This document shows positions 44,988-55,229 of a DNA stretch of 64,000 bases, piece after piece. Under the pieces are notes generated by a model. That model did not search any database. It saw nothing but the letters and a program-made list of their open reading frames with translations, and was not told the origin of the DNA. This DNA comes from UBA7359 sp963976795 (GTDB taxonomy: Bacteria; Pseudomonadota; Gammaproteobacteria; Eutrophobiales; Eutrophobiaceae): assembly GCA_963976795.1 (NCBI GenBank), contig CAXBLT010000001.1, forward strand, positions 186,001-250,000. The letters are read 5' to 3'. The position numbers were made by a program, and so were the translations under genes. Each line of letters starts with the position of its first letter. The first letter of the stretch is position 1.

Positions 44988-45231
44988 ATGGACTCTCTCT
45001 TGTAGTTGAGGCTAAATTACAAGGAGTATCGCAATCCGTGTGCCATCCAGTAGATATGCTCAGATTCAACTATTTTAGTACAGAGTTAAACATTTTTAAT
45101 GTATTTAAGAACAAGGGTTTAGCTAATTAACCTGGCTTTTATGTTAAAACAAAAATGGCTAATTCATGCTTTTCTAATATTAAATATTTCTCGAATTTCG
45201 TCGTTTTTCTGAGACGATTTTAGAGAATAAT

Positions 45232-47763
45232 TTAACTCAGATCTTCGATGGCACTTAATAGAGTTGCTTTTTTGATGGGCTTACTGAGATGGGAATCACA
45301 CCCGGCAGCCATGCACTTATCAATTTCTTCTCTTATAGCATGCGCTGTTAATGAAATTATTTTTGTGCGGTTCTTAACATTCGATTTTTCCCACTCTCTT
45401 ATTAGTCGAGTCGCTTCGTGTCCATCCATTACCGGCATTTGCACATCCATCAAGACCAGGTCATAGGTATTTTGTTTAAACAACTCTACTGCAATAGAAC
45501 CATTTTCTGCTTCATCTAAACTATACGGCGTTTTCTTCAAGTAGGCTTTGATAAGCATACGATTATCAGGATTATCTTCAACTAATAAGATATGTTTTGC
45601 AGTTGCTTCTTCTTTAGGCCCGCCCTCGCGTACATCATCAACAAGACTTTCATCTTTTTTATTAATAATCTTATTAACTTCTCTCAACAATTCATTTCGT
45701 TTAATCGGCTTTAGCAACGTACTATTAATGTTCATAGATTTTGCTTGTTTTGAGTGCTCAGCCATATCTTTTGGATTTACCAACAATATTACTTTGTTGC
45801 ATATATTTTCAGAAGATAATATCGATTTAATTTTTTCATCTAAAAGTGCCTGTCGGCTTTCAATCAATACTATTTCAAAGCCTGATACTTGATTTTCAAA
45901 ACCCGCTACATCGGTGATAGAAGTTGCGGTAAGACAGTTTGCCCCGGAAGCAACCATCTGCTCTTCTATCTTCAAACAATTGGTCTCTCGAGAATCAATG
46001 ATAATGATGTTTTTATCGGTGAACCCCTGCTTTATGACCGAGCGTTGTGTTTGCTCTGGCAAGACCGCATTAACAAAGAACGTACTGCCTTTATTTACAT
46101 CACTTTCTACCCATATAGATCCATCCATCATTTCAGTCAGCCGCTTAGAAATGGTTAGTCCCAAACCAGTTCCACCATATTTACGTGTTGTTGATGCATC
46201 AGCTTGTGTAAAACTGGAGAAGATAGCCTCCAATTTATCCTTTGGGATTCCAATCCCTGTATCACTAACAGAGAAGAGCAAACATGCATCATCCTGTTTT
46301 TTGGGATCAATAGAGAGTGAAACTACGATTTCTCCTTCCTCCGTAAATTTCAACGCATTACTGATCAGGTTCAAGACAATCTGTTTTAACCTGCCTGGAT
46401 CACCAATACGATTTACATTTAGATTCGGGTCTACACGGGTAATGATTTCAATGCCCTTATCAGCCGCCTGCAGCGCATAGATTTCAGCGACTTCCTCTAT
46501 AAGCTCCATGATATTAAAGGGGATCTTTTCTAAAGCAAGTTGGTCTGCTTCAATTTTTGAAAGGTCAAGAATATCGTTAACCAGACTCAATAAGGCATCA
46601 CCTGCCTTTCTAAATACACTAACATAACGGCTCTGTTCATCTGTCAGTCGCGTTTCAGACATTAAGTCACTCATGCCAATAATGGCATTCAACGGAGTTC
46701 TTATCTCGTGACTCATGCTTGCGAGAAATTCTGACTTCATCCGTACCGACTCAAGTGCTTCATCTCTGGCAATGGCAAGTTCCTTTGTTTGTTCTTCAAC
46801 TTTTTTCTCAATAACAGTATTTCTTGTTTTTAACTCTTCTTCCTGCTTAATCCTTGCGCTAACCAATCCAAATAACATCATTAATATACCGACACAAATT
46901 AGTGTTGCGACTAGTAGTAAATGATATTCAAGATCTGAAAAATAAAGATCTTTTTCAATTATAATTTTTATGGAATATGGTGGGAGTTGAATAAGCTTTT
47001 CTTCAACAAGGGTCTCAACCTTCCATGACTTCTTTATTGCTTTCTTGTTTGGATCATTAAAATATAGTAACTGCCGTCCATACAAGTTCGAAGTATCACT
47101 AAACATAGTAATCGTCAGGCTACTATTAGCACCTTTATCACCTAATAATTTAGTTGGTGACACCAGTACAGAAACCATACCTTTTACAATGCCATCATAT
47201 TTCTTTTTCTTAATTGATGACTGATTTTCCTGACTGTAAATTGCTTTAAATAGCCAATACTTCCGATCCGGGTCGCGTTCTAAATCTGGTGGCGCGGGAA
47301 CGACTGAACTGGTAGATATCGATGTATCGATGGCATCTATGTATCTAGGGTCACTATAGATATCATCGCCAATTTTAATCCTCTTCTTTCCACGCGCAGA
47401 CTCATAAACCAGGCGGAATTCATTAACCCAGTCATCACCTGCAAAGTCATAATAATTGATCGCTTCGATATGTTTATAGCGTTCGAGGATGTCGCTAGTA
47501 AATGAATCAAACTGTTCCGGCATGATCTCATTATTTGAGCTGATAAAAGCGGCGACATTATTAGTAACATCATTGCCCGTTAGGACATTACTCGCCACTG
47601 CCTGTTGAATAGATAGAATTTCAAAATGAAAATCCTTTTGCTTCCGCTCGATAGCAGCTTTCCATGTGCTTTGCATTAACGTAATGCTAAAGGCAAGACC
47701 CAGTAAGAATGTGATTACATAGGTAGATCTCGTTGAGATAGAACGATCATCTTCTTTTTTCAA
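45232..47763 (-). CDS. Hybrid histidine kinase with CHASE-like sensor and receivers
   Basis: 843 residues. One N-terminal membrane helix, a periplasmic CHASE-like region (about 45-265: FDSFTSDILERYKHIEAINYY ...), a second helix near 280-300, coiled coil, HisKA with phosphorylated His352 in SMSHEIRTPLNAIIG, and HATPase_c with NLISNALKFTEEG and TGLGLTISKRL. Two receivers follow: a degenerate one (about 580-700), with EIVLIESRQ replacing the Asp strand, and a full one with Asp773 in LVLMDVQMPVMDG. The HPt gene upstream and the sigma-54 regulator complete a phosphorelay. The signal is unknown; start ATG at 47763. Confidence 0.92.
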   Translation of the reverse strand: MKKEDDRSISTRSTYVITFLLGLAFSITLMQSTWKAAIERKQKDFHFEILSIQQAVASNVLTGNDVTNNVAAFISSNNEIMPEQFDSFTSDILERYKHIEAINYYDFAGDDWVNEFRLVYESARGKKRIKIGDDIYSDPRYIDAIDTSISTSSVVPAPPDLERDPDRKYWLFKAIYSQENQSSIKKKKYDGIVKGMVSVLVSPTKLLGDKGANSSLTITMFSDTSNLYGRQLLYFNDPNKKAIKKSWKVETLVEEKLIQLPPYSIKIIIEKDLYFSDLEYHLLLVATLICVGILMMLFGLVSARIKQEEELKTRNTVIEKKVEEQTKELAIARDEALESVRMKSEFLASMSHEIRTPLNAIIGMSDLMSETRLTDEQSRYVSVFRKAGDALLSLVNDILDLSKIEADQLALEKIPFNIMELIEEVAEIYALQAADKGIEIITRVDPNLNVNRIGDPGRLKQIVLNLISNALKFTEEGEIVVSLSIDPKKQDDACLLFSVSDTGIGIPKDKLEAIFSSFTQADASTTRKYGGTGLGLTISKRLTEMMDGSIWVESDVNKGSTFFVNAVLPEQTQRSVIKQGFTDKNIIIIDSRETNCLKIEEQMVASGANCLTATSITDVAGFENQVSGFEIVLIESRQALLDEKIKSILSSENICNKVILLVNPKDMAEHSKQAKSMNINSTLLKPIKRNELLREVNKIINKKDESLVDDVREGGPKEEATAKHILLVEDNPDNRMLIKAYLKKTPYSLDEAENGSIAVELFKQNTYDLVLMDVQMPVMDGHEATRLIREWEKSNVKNRTKIISLTAHAIREEIDKCMAAGCDSHLSKPIKKATLLSAIEDLS

Positions 47764-47781
47764 AATAACACCTTTGATTAT

Positions 47782-48087
47782 TTAGGCATATTCAATTTCT
47801 ATTCGTTGAAGATAATCATCAAGCTGGTTAATTTTTTCAATAATTTTATCTGCATCACTTTCCTTTGCAGCTGACTCAATTTCTGCGCCGAGTTCAGACA
47901 TAAGGTCAAAGCCATATCCACCTCCAACACCTTTAGTGCTATGACCTATTGATTGAATTTCCACAAAATTCTTATCATCTAATGAAGAACGTAATTTTGC
48001 TATATCAGCATTTCGATTTTCAAGAAAGCCGGGGATCAGTTCTTCGAGATCCGGGTCCACTTGAATTATAATTTTTTCATCCGACAT
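47782..48087 (-). CDS. Stand-alone histidine phosphotransfer (HPt) protein
   Basis: 101 residues, all helix. The phospho-accepting His49 sits in IGHSTKGVGGGYGF, the HPt signature. It should move phosphate between the receiver Asp773 of the hybrid kinase and Asp62 of the regulator. It lies between the two genes on the same strand, 18 bases from each. Such a stand-alone HPt inside the operon is the usual layout of multi-step phosphorelays. Confidence 0.88.
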   Translation of the reverse strand: MSDEKIIIQVDPDLEELIPGFLENRNADIAKLRSSLDDKNFVEIQSIGHSTKGVGGGYGFDLMSELGAEIESAAKESDADKIIEKINQLDDYLQRIEIEYA

Positions 48088-48105
48088 AATTTAAAACCAG
48101 GTAAA

Positions 48106-49488
48106 TTAATTAACTTCTTTTTCAGCATGCTTTTTATCACGAAACGATGCTGGTTCAATATTATATTGATTTAATAACTTATAAAACTCAGTACGGTTAC
48201 GCCCGGCAATTTTAGCTGCATTAGCGACATGCCCATGTGTAATACGTAAAACACTTAATAAATAACCCCTCTCAAATGCTTGCTTGGACTCCTTAAGCGT
48301 TTGCATGTGTATAGGGTCATCATGTACTGCTTTCTTCACCAGACTCAGAGGAATAGTTTTATTTTTCGATAACGTTGCGCATAAATCTATCACATTCATT
48401 AATTGCCTAACGTTACCTGGCCACGGCATACTCACCAGATATTTCATTGCATCAGGAGAAAACTTTTTATAATCTTGTTTATTATTTTTTGCGTATTTAG
48501 CCAGAAAATGTTCTATAAGCGGTGGAATATCATCGGTACGTTCCGCAAGGTTTGGTATTTCCAATGGGACAACTTTTAATCGATAATAAAGATCTTCTCT
48601 AAAGTCACCCTTCTCTACCGCTTCCTCAAGATTTTTATGCGTCGCAGATATCAACCTCACATCTATTGGATATGTTTTTGTAGAACCCACCGGACGCACT
48701 TCAAAGTCTTGCAACACTCTCAGTAATTTAACCTGCAAAGCAAGGGGCATGTCACCAATTTCATCCAATAAAATTGTTCCGCCATTAGCGGCCTGAAATA
48801 ATCCTTCATGTTTAACGTTTGCCCCGGTAAAGGCCCCTTTTTCATGACCAAACAGTTCTGACTCAAGTAATTGCTCAGGGATTGCGCCGCAATTTACAGC
48901 TATAAACCGATGACTCCGCCTGGAACTTGCTTGATGAATAGCCTTGGCTATAACCTCTTTTCCTGAACCAGTTGCCCCTGAAATAAAGACCGAAACATCA
49001 TTGTCTGCAACCAGACTAGCCATCTCAATGATGTCAGACATCTCCTTACTCTTATAAATAATATTTTTTGTACATTCGTTCAAAATTGATTTATTGATAA
49101 GACTGGGTGTAACCCTTTTAACAGTCTCCAGAAATTCTTTTTGGTTTATTGGTTTGGTTAAAAATGCGGATGTCCCTAAATGCATTGCTTTAATTGCATC
49201 TGGAATTTGAGCTTGGCCACTAAGCATAACCACAGGTAATAAAGGATCATCATTATGCAGCTCTGTTAATAACGCCATACCATCCATACCTTCCATGTAT
49301 AAATCAGTTATAACTAAATCTGGTTTATAAATACCGACCAAATTTAACGCTTCCAAACCTGATAAAGCACGTTTAACATCGAATTTTTCAGTTGTCAGCC
49401 AGGTTTCCAGTAAATTAAGCACATCATTGTCATCATCAACTATTAATACTTTTACGTTAGGTTCTGATTTTTTAATTGTCATAGGCAT
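48106..49488 (-). CDS. Sigma-54-dependent NtrC-family response regulator
   Basis: 460 residues from the ATG at 49488. I chose this start because GGAAG lies 6 bases upstream; a TTG at 49509 is less likely. Receiver (about 12-125) with Asp62 in VITDLYMEGMDG, sigma-54 AAA+ domain with Walker A GATGSGKEV and GAFTGA loop in LFGHEKGAFTGAN, and a Fis-type helix-turn-helix at the end (AAKIAGRNRTEFYKLLNQY). It activates sigma-54 promoters after phosphorylation. The targets are unknown; I did not recognise a -24/-12 promoter in the operon's own upstream region. Confidence 0.93.
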   Translation of the reverse strand: MPMTIKKSEPNVKVLIVDDDNDVLNLLETWLTTEKFDVKRALSGLEALNLVGIYKPDLVITDLYMEGMDGMALLTELHNDDPLLPVVMLSGQAQIPDAIKAMHLGTSAFLTKPINQKEFLETVKRVTPSLINKSILNECTKNIIYKSKEMSDIIEMASLVADNDVSVFISGATGSGKEVIAKAIHQASSRRSHRFIAVNCGAIPEQLLESELFGHEKGAFTGANVKHEGLFQAANGGTILLDEIGDMPLALQVKLLRVLQDFEVRPVGSTKTYPIDVRLISATHKNLEEAVEKGDFREDLYYRLKVVPLEIPNLAERTDDIPPLIEHFLAKYAKNNKQDYKKFSPDAMKYLVSMPWPGNVRQLMNVIDLCATLSKNKTIPLSLVKKAVHDDPIHMQTLKESKQAFERGYLLSVLRITHGHVANAAKIAGRNRTEFYKLLNQYNIEPASFRDKKHAEKEVN

Positions 49489-49611
49489 GTTGCTTCCGGT
49501 TATTTTCAAAGAACAGCATCTTAAAAATTAAAACATAATTCATTGCTGGGTTATATTTGTTTATAAATCAGACAAATAGTATCTAGTTTCCATCTTTTTT
49601 TTAATTTCTTA

Positions 49612-51444
49612 TCACTCAACTGTGACCGATTTAGCAAGATTTCTCGGTTGATCGATATCCGCTCCTTTAATTACTGCTACATAATAGGCTAACAGCTGTA
49701 ATGGGATGGTATAAAGTATAGGGGCCATATAGTCATAAACAACATTTATATTGATCACAGAAACACCTTCCGTCGATTCTACCTCACTCTCCTTATCTGC
49801 AAACAAGTACAATTTGCCACCACGCGCTTTCACTTCTTGTAAGTTTGATTTGAGTTTTTCCAAAAGATTATTGTTTGGAGCAACAGCAACAACCGGCATG
49901 TCATCGTCAACCAAAGCTAGTGGTCCGTGCTTTAATTCTCCTGCAGCATAGGCTTCAGCATGTATATAGGAGATTTCTTTTAGCTTCAATGCACCTTCCA
50001 TTGCAATGGGCAAAAAGCTACCGCGACCAAGGAATAAGGCATGGTGTTTATCAGCAAAATCTTTGGCCATCATCTCGATTTCTTCTTTATGGTGAAGTAA
50101 TTGATTTACACGACCAGGCAAACTCTCGAGTTGCTTTACAAATGTATTTTCTTCTTCTTCTGAAAGCTTGTTGTGCTTTGCTATAGCAACGGTCATTAAA
50201 AACAATGCGACAAGTTGCGTGGTAAATGCCTTGGTAGAAGCGACACCAATTTCTGGCCCTGCGTGAGTTAAAAACACTAGCTCAGATTCTCTCGTTAATG
50301 AACTCTCAGCAACATTACAGATAGCGAGCGTACTTAAAAAACCTGACTGTTTTGCTAATTGCAAAGCGGCTAGTGTGTCTGCGGTTTCTCCCGATTGTGA
50401 AATAGTGACAAATAATGTGTTGTCAGTCACAACCGAATTTCGGTATCGGTACTCACTTGCGATTTCAACATGACAAGGTATTTGTGCAATTTCTTCCATC
50501 CAGTAAGCCGCGATTAAACCGGCATGATAGCTGGTTCCGCATGCCACGATTTTAACTGATTCTACCTGAGCAAATATTGCGTCTGCATCCTGTCCAAATT
50601 CACTAGTAATTATTTGCCCATCTTTAAGTCGGCTTTCTAATGATTCTGCAATAGCATTTGGTTGAGAAAAGATTTCCTTCAACATGTAGTGGCGATAACC
50701 TGCCTTATCAGCGACATCAGCATTCAACTCAGACACGTTTAGTGGTCGCTCTACAACGTTTAATTCTGCATCATAGATGGTCAATTTATCGCGCGTTATA
50801 TCCGCAATATCGCCGTCTTTCAGAAAAATAAATTGTTGTGTTACCGGTAATAGAGCAAAAACATCAGAAGCAATAAAATATTCGCCAATACCAACACCAA
50901 TAACTAATGGGCTACCATTTTTCGCTGCTACCAACCGTTCCGGGTCAGCGTTATTGATAACGCCCAGAGCATAAGCGCCTTGTAGTTGTTTTGTAGTATT
51001 AAAGACAGCTCGCAACAAGTCAGGAGTGGATTGCAAAGCCTCATAGACCGCATTTACGACGACCTCTGTATCTGTTTCTGAGTTAAATTCAAACCCTGAC
51101 GCACTTTGCCGTTCACGTAATTCATCATGGTTTTCAATTATTCCATTATGAACCAGTGCAACTTGATCCCGACAGATATGTGGGTGGGCATTGTTGACAT
51201 TTGGTTTACCGTGAGTAGCCCAACGTGTGTGAGCGATACCGGTTCCACCATTTAGAGGTGATGTTTGATGTTCTTTGAGAAGCTCATTAACTTTTCCCTG
51301 AACTCGTATACGCTGCAATCCTTTATCATGACTTATAATCGCTAATCCTGCTGAATCATACCCGCGATACTCAAGTCTTTTTAAACCTTCAAGTAAAACC
51401 GGAGAAACATCTCGTTGAGCAACCGCACCGACTATTCCACACAT
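49612..51444 (-). CDS. glmS: Glucosamine-6-phosphate synthase
   Basis: 610 residues. Class II glutaminase domain with nucleophile Cys2 (MCGIVGAVAQRD), LRGYDSAGLA region and HTRWATHGKPN. Two SIS domains follow, with CGTSYHAGLIAAYWMEE and SQSGETADTLAAL, and the C-terminus ends LAKSVTVE as in all GlmS. It makes glucosamine-6-phosphate from fructose-6-phosphate and glutamine for peptidoglycan and LPS. The Sel1-repeat lipoprotein gene is 10 bases upstream on the same strand. Confidence 0.97.
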   Translation of the reverse strand: MCGIVGAVAQRDVSPVLLEGLKRLEYRGYDSAGLAIISHDKGLQRIRVQGKVNELLKEHQTSPLNGGTGIAHTRWATHGKPNVNNAHPHICRDQVALVHNGIIENHDELRERQSASGFEFNSETDTEVVVNAVYEALQSTPDLLRAVFNTTKQLQGAYALGVINNADPERLVAAKNGSPLVIGVGIGEYFIASDVFALLPVTQQFIFLKDGDIADITRDKLTIYDAELNVVERPLNVSELNADVADKAGYRHYMLKEIFSQPNAIAESLESRLKDGQIITSEFGQDADAIFAQVESVKIVACGTSYHAGLIAAYWMEEIAQIPCHVEIASEYRYRNSVVTDNTLFVTISQSGETADTLAALQLAKQSGFLSTLAICNVAESSLTRESELVFLTHAGPEIGVASTKAFTTQLVALFLMTVAIAKHNKLSEEEENTFVKQLESLPGRVNQLLHHKEEIEMMAKDFADKHHALFLGRGSFLPIAMEGALKLKEISYIHAEAYAAGELKHGPLALVDDDMPVVAVAPNNNLLEKLKSNLQEVKARGGKLYLFADKESEVESTEGVSVININVVYDYMAPILYTIPLQLLAYYVAVIKGADIDQPRNLAKSVTVE

Positions 51445-51454
51445 AAGTTATTCT

Positions 51455-51970
51455 TTATTTTTTATCGATATACGTGTCATGACTCATGAAGCGTTTATCT
51501 TCATCCAGTATAAATTCATTGGCCTCTATTTTCGCATGCATCTGTTGATTTGGCGATAAATTACCTGAGGCAGCAAGCACTTGAATCTGTCGCGCTGCTT
51601 TCTGATTGCCTTGTTGTGATGCCGCGAAATACCATTTATAAGCTTCCTGGTTACTTCTTTGTATCCCGCGCCCAAAGTTAATCATATCTCCATAGTTTCT
51701 CTGAGCATCAGCATGCCCCGCTTTTGCGGCACGTTCATACCATTCAAGAGATTTTTTGTAGTCTTTTTTGACACCAAAACCTAAGTAGTAAAGTATACCT
51801 AGGTAGTTTTGCGCATCAGCATCGCCCGATTCGGCCAAAGGCATCCATAGTGTATATGCAGTCTCATAATCTCCATTTTCGAACGCTTTTTTTGGATCTG
51901 TTTCTTTTCCACATCCTGTCACTAATAAAACGGTTAATAAGAGAAATAGACTTAATCTAGATTTTTTCAT
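51455..51970 (-). CDS. Sel1-repeat lipoprotein
   Basis: 171 residues. Lipoprotein signal MKKSRLSLFLLLTVLLVTGC with Cys20. Two to three Sel1-like repeats follow at about residues 45-135: GDADAQNYLGILYYLGFGVKKDYKKSLEWYERAAKAGHADAQRNYG..., then NQEAYKWYFAASQQGN. Such repeats are helical protein-interaction scaffolds. It precedes glmS by 10 bases and may be cotranscribed. Partner unknown. Confidence 0.85.
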   Translation of the reverse strand: MKKSRLSLFLLLTVLLVTGCGKETDPKKAFENGDYETAYTLWMPLAESGDADAQNYLGILYYLGFGVKKDYKKSLEWYERAAKAGHADAQRNYGDMINFGRGIQRSNQEAYKWYFAASQQGNQKAARQIQVLAASGNLSPNQQMHAKIEANEFILDEDKRFMSHDTYIDKK

Positions 51971-52009
51971 GATATTTTGATGCGTCGTATTTTAACTCAT
52001 TTTCAATTA

Positions 52010-52086
<77 letters not shown>

Positions 52087-52200
52087 TTGTGAATTGAATG
52101 ATACTAACTAAAGACAAGAGTTTCGGCTACTGTCTGTGCTCAGTAGTCAAAATTTAAAAATCGGAATAAACGAGAACGAGTTGACTAGAATATACGTAAG

Positions 52201-52557
52201 TTAGCGTCTTAACAGATCTAAAACTTCTTCTAATTCAGTTCTAAGCTGCTTAATAATCTGCTGACTTTGATTTGAGTCATCTTTAGCCTCATCACCTGAA
52301 AGACGTTGCCTTGCTCCGCCGATAGTAAAACCTTGTTCATAGAGCAAACTTCTTATTTGCCTAATCAAGATCACATCATGGCGCTGATAATAACGTCTAT
52401 TACCACGTCGCTTCAGTGGCTTTAGTGATGGAAACTCTTGCTCCCAATACCGTAAGACATGTGGCTTAACAGCACAGAGGTCACTAACCTCTCCTATTGT
52501 AAAATAACGTTTACCGGGTATCGCCGGTAATTCACTATTGTTGGACGCTTCCAGCAT
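52201..52557 (-). CDS. MerR-family transcription regulator
   Basis: 118 residues. FTIGEVSDLCAVKPHVLRYWEQEFPSLKPLKRRGNRRYYQRHDVILIRQI is a MerR DNA-binding domain with the two wings, followed by a short coiled-coil tail. There is no effector domain. The start overlaps the ihfA 3' end by 23 bases, so translation is linked. A MerR-type gene after ihfA is a common gammaproteobacterial order; its targets are unknown. Confidence 0.88.
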   Translation of the reverse strand: MLEASNNSELPAIPGKRYFTIGEVSDLCAVKPHVLRYWEQEFPSLKPLKRRGNRRYYQRHDVILIRQIRSLLYEQGFTIGGARQRLSGDEAKDDSNQSQQIIKQLRTELEEVLDLLRR

Positions 52558-52840
52558 ATGCTTCTACTCGTGCCTTTAGTTTTTGGCCCGGACGAAATGT
52601 CACTACGCGCCGAGCGCTAATAGGAATTTCTTCACCCGTTTTCGGGTTACGTCCAGGACGTTGATTTTTATCTCTCAAATCAAAATTCCCGAAACCGGAA
52701 AGTTTGACCTGATTCCCTGATTCTAGAGCGGAACGAATTTCTTCAAAGAACATTTCTACAATTTCCTTAGCTTCACGTTTATTCAAGCCAAGTTCTTCGT
52801 ATAATTTTTCCGCCATTTCAGCTTTTGTCAGTGCTGCCAT
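52535..52840 (-). CDS. ihfA: Integration host factor alpha subunit
   Basis: 101 residues, HU/IHF fold: ALTKAEMAEKLYEELGLNKREAKEIVEMFFEEIRSALESG, then VKLSGFGNFDLRDKNQRPGRNPKTGEEIPISARRVVTFRPGQKLK. The beta-arm with GRNPKTG is the DNA-bending part. It pairs with IHF-beta to bend specific DNA sites. It follows pheT (1-base gap), as in E. coli. The overlap with the MerR-type gene is at its end. Confidence 0.96.
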   Translation of the reverse strand: MAALTKAEMAEKLYEELGLNKREAKEIVEMFFEEIRSALESGNQVKLSGFGNFDLRDKNQRPGRNPKTGEEIPISARRVVTFRPGQKLKARVEAYAGSVQQ

Positions 52841-52841
52841 A

Positions 52842-55214
52842 TTATTCTCTCAGTTTTGCACCGAAATTATTATTTAGTCCATCTACCACCTTTTCCATGA
52901 TGGCTTCAACCTCTTCATCCTTAAGAGTGCTAGAAGTTGCTTGAAAGGTCAAGCCTAAAGCAAGACTTTTTTTCCCCTTTTCAATACCTTCCCCTTGATA
53001 CACGTCAAATAACTCTAGGTTAGTCAGTAAGTCCGTCCCAGCATTTCTCGCGCATCTCAGAACATCTTCAAGCAATATTTTCTCATCGATGACGATCGAA
53101 ACGTCTCTTTTAACAGACGGAAATTTAGAGATCCTCTTATAATGCGTTTTTTTCTGCTTTAGTATTCTTTTTATATTAAATTCAAATAGATATACGTTGT
53201 CAGGGAGATCGAGATCAACACATATTTTCGGGTGTAGGCGGCCAAAACAACCTGCATTTTTACCCCTGACATAAACGTCTACGGCTTGACCAGGGTGTAA
53301 GATACTGGATTCGCTGGTTTCCATTTTGATATCGTCTACATCGAACGAGGCAAGGATAAACGCCTCAACATCATTTTTTATATCATAGAAATCAGAAGAG
53401 ATATTATCCTTATCCCATTGTTTTTCATTAATATTACCATGTATTAATCCTGCAACATGAGACTCTTGTTTAAGGTCTTCTTCGTTGTTAAAGACAAGGC
53501 CTGTCTCGAAGATCCGCAACCTTTCTTGTTGTCGTTTAATATTGTATTGCAATGTATTCAGTAATCCCGGCAGCAGACTTGTTCGCATTTCAGAAAGTTC
53601 TGGTGCAATCGGGTTAGAAAGCAATAAATTATTCTTATTATTCAATAACTTATTTAGATTTGGATCAATAAAACTATATGTGATGACCTCATGATAATCA
53701 CGATTTACCAGGACTTCTCGTATGCGTTTGATCGTCTCATGATACTCATTTGAGACTCGCATTTTTAATTTATTGCTGGGAGCAGAAACAGGAATAGCGT
53801 CGTAACTGTAAATCCGCGCGAGTTCTTCTATAAGATCGACCTCAATATTTATATCGAAACGATGTGAAGAAGCAACTGTATTCCATTGATTATTATCATA
53901 ATTACAACTCATTCCTAAATTCGTAAACGTATCAGTCACGAACTGTTCGTCTAATTCAATACCTAATATGCGTTTAATTTGAGCTTTTCGAAGAATGACC
54001 TCTTTGTTTTTTGGTAATTCATCAACGCTCAAGGCTTCAACGACAGGTCCTGCCTGTCCTCCGCATATTTGGAGAACTAATTCCGTAGCGCGTTCTATCG
54101 CTTTAGATTGAAGTTCAGGGTCTACTCCCCGTTCAAAACGATGGGATGAATCTGTATGCAAACCATATTGGCGCGCCTCACCGCTAATTTGCTTTGGCGC
54201 GAAAAAGGCACTTTCAAGAAAAATATTTTGCGTCGTGGTACTAACTGCGCTCTCAAAACCACCCATAACACCGGCCATTGCTATTGGGCCCGATTCGTCG
54301 GTTATCAGCAATGTATCTGGTTTCAGATCAATCTCAGATTCATCCAACAGTTTTATCTTTTCTCCGCTTTTAGGCAGTCTGACCTCAATTTCACCGCGTA
54401 AAACGTCATTATCAAACGCATGCATCGGCTGCCCAAATTCGAGCATGACAAAATTAGTGATATCTACAGCAATATTAATGCTTCTAATACCCGAACGTCT
54501 AAGCTTCTCAGTCAGCCAAAGTGGCGATTTGACCGTTGTATCTACATTCTCTATGACTCTACCGAGATATTTCGGGCAAGCTGAAACGGCTGAGAGTTTG
54601 ACATTACGACTAGTAGAGGCCGTGACATCACTTTTTCGAACTTCAGGGACGCTGAAATCGACCTGATTGAACACGGCTACTTCACGAGCAATACCCATGA
54701 TACTAAGGCAATCACCACGATTGGGGGTCAGCGATATCTCAATAATATTATCGTCGCTGTCTATTACTTCAGTAAGAGGCTTCCCAACAGGCTCATCTAC
54801 TGATAAATCCATGATCCCTTCATGATCATCGCCCAATCCTATTTCTTTGGCAGAGCAAAGCATCCCTGTTGATGTAACACCCTTTAGTGAGACAGGCTTC
54901 AATTCACCCATGCCTGGTAGGCTCGCACCAACCTTGGCTAGGACTGTCCGCATTCCTTGTCTGACATTAGCGGCACCACAAACAATAGTTAGTAATGCCT
55001 TGTCACCACAATCGACCTCGCATATCTGGAGCTTATCGGCATCGGGGTGTTTCGAGACGGTTTTAACCTCTGCGACAACCAAACCATCAAACGCGGGACA
55101 GGCCGGCTCAATACCATCAACTTCAAGACCCGCCATAGTCAATTGGTGCATAAGTGTTTCGGTGTTTACATCAGGATTCACAAACTCCCTTAACCATTTT
55201 TCACTGAATTTCAT
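52842..55214 (-). CDS. pheT: Phenylalanyl-tRNA synthetase beta subunit
   Basis: 790 residues. N-terminal tRNA-binding domain (KHPDADKLQICEVDCG), B3/B4 editing region, B5 domain (RILGIELDEQFVTDTFTNLGM), synthetase-like core and C-terminal FDX-ACB anticodon-binding domain (RISKFPSVKRDVSIVIDEKI ... VYQGEGIEKGKKSLALGLTFQ). It forms an alpha2-beta2 enzyme with PheS and edits mischarged Tyr-tRNA(Phe). pheS is 15 bases upstream on the same strand. Ribosome site AAGGGATG precedes the ATG. Confidence 0.97.
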   Translation of the reverse strand: MKFSEKWLREFVNPDVNTETLMHQLTMAGLEVDGIEPACPAFDGLVVAEVKTVSKHPDADKLQICEVDCGDKALLTIVCGAANVRQGMRTVLAKVGASLPGMGELKPVSLKGVTSTGMLCSAKEIGLGDDHEGIMDLSVDEPVGKPLTEVIDSDDNIIEISLTPNRGDCLSIMGIAREVAVFNQVDFSVPEVRKSDVTASTSRNVKLSAVSACPKYLGRVIENVDTTVKSPLWLTEKLRRSGIRSINIAVDITNFVMLEFGQPMHAFDNDVLRGEIEVRLPKSGEKIKLLDESEIDLKPDTLLITDESGPIAMAGVMGGFESAVSTTTQNIFLESAFFAPKQISGEARQYGLHTDSSHRFERGVDPELQSKAIERATELVLQICGGQAGPVVEALSVDELPKNKEVILRKAQIKRILGIELDEQFVTDTFTNLGMSCNYDNNQWNTVASSHRFDINIEVDLIEELARIYSYDAIPVSAPSNKLKMRVSNEYHETIKRIREVLVNRDYHEVITYSFIDPNLNKLLNNKNNLLLSNPIAPELSEMRTSLLPGLLNTLQYNIKRQQERLRIFETGLVFNNEEDLKQESHVAGLIHGNINEKQWDKDNISSDFYDIKNDVEAFILASFDVDDIKMETSESSILHPGQAVDVYVRGKNAGCFGRLHPKICVDLDLPDNVYLFEFNIKRILKQKKTHYKRISKFPSVKRDVSIVIDEKILLEDVLRCARNAGTDLLTNLELFDVYQGEGIEKGKKSLALGLTFQATSSTLKDEEVEAIMEKVVDGLNNNFGAKLRE

Positions 55215-55229
55215 ATGTTATACATCCCT

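Noticed and set aside
45914..46480. Plus-strand frame of 188 residues opposite the hybrid kinase
   Set aside because: It mirrors the conserved kinase domain; composition (Ser/Pro/Leu) is that of an antisense frame.
52118..52137. Palindrome CTACTG-8-CAGTAG downstream of the MerR-type gene as a terminator
   Set aside because: No T-rich tract follows on the minus strand, and the stem is only six pairs.
54235..54666. Plus-strand frame of 143 residues opposite pheT
   Set aside because: Shadow of a conserved gene.
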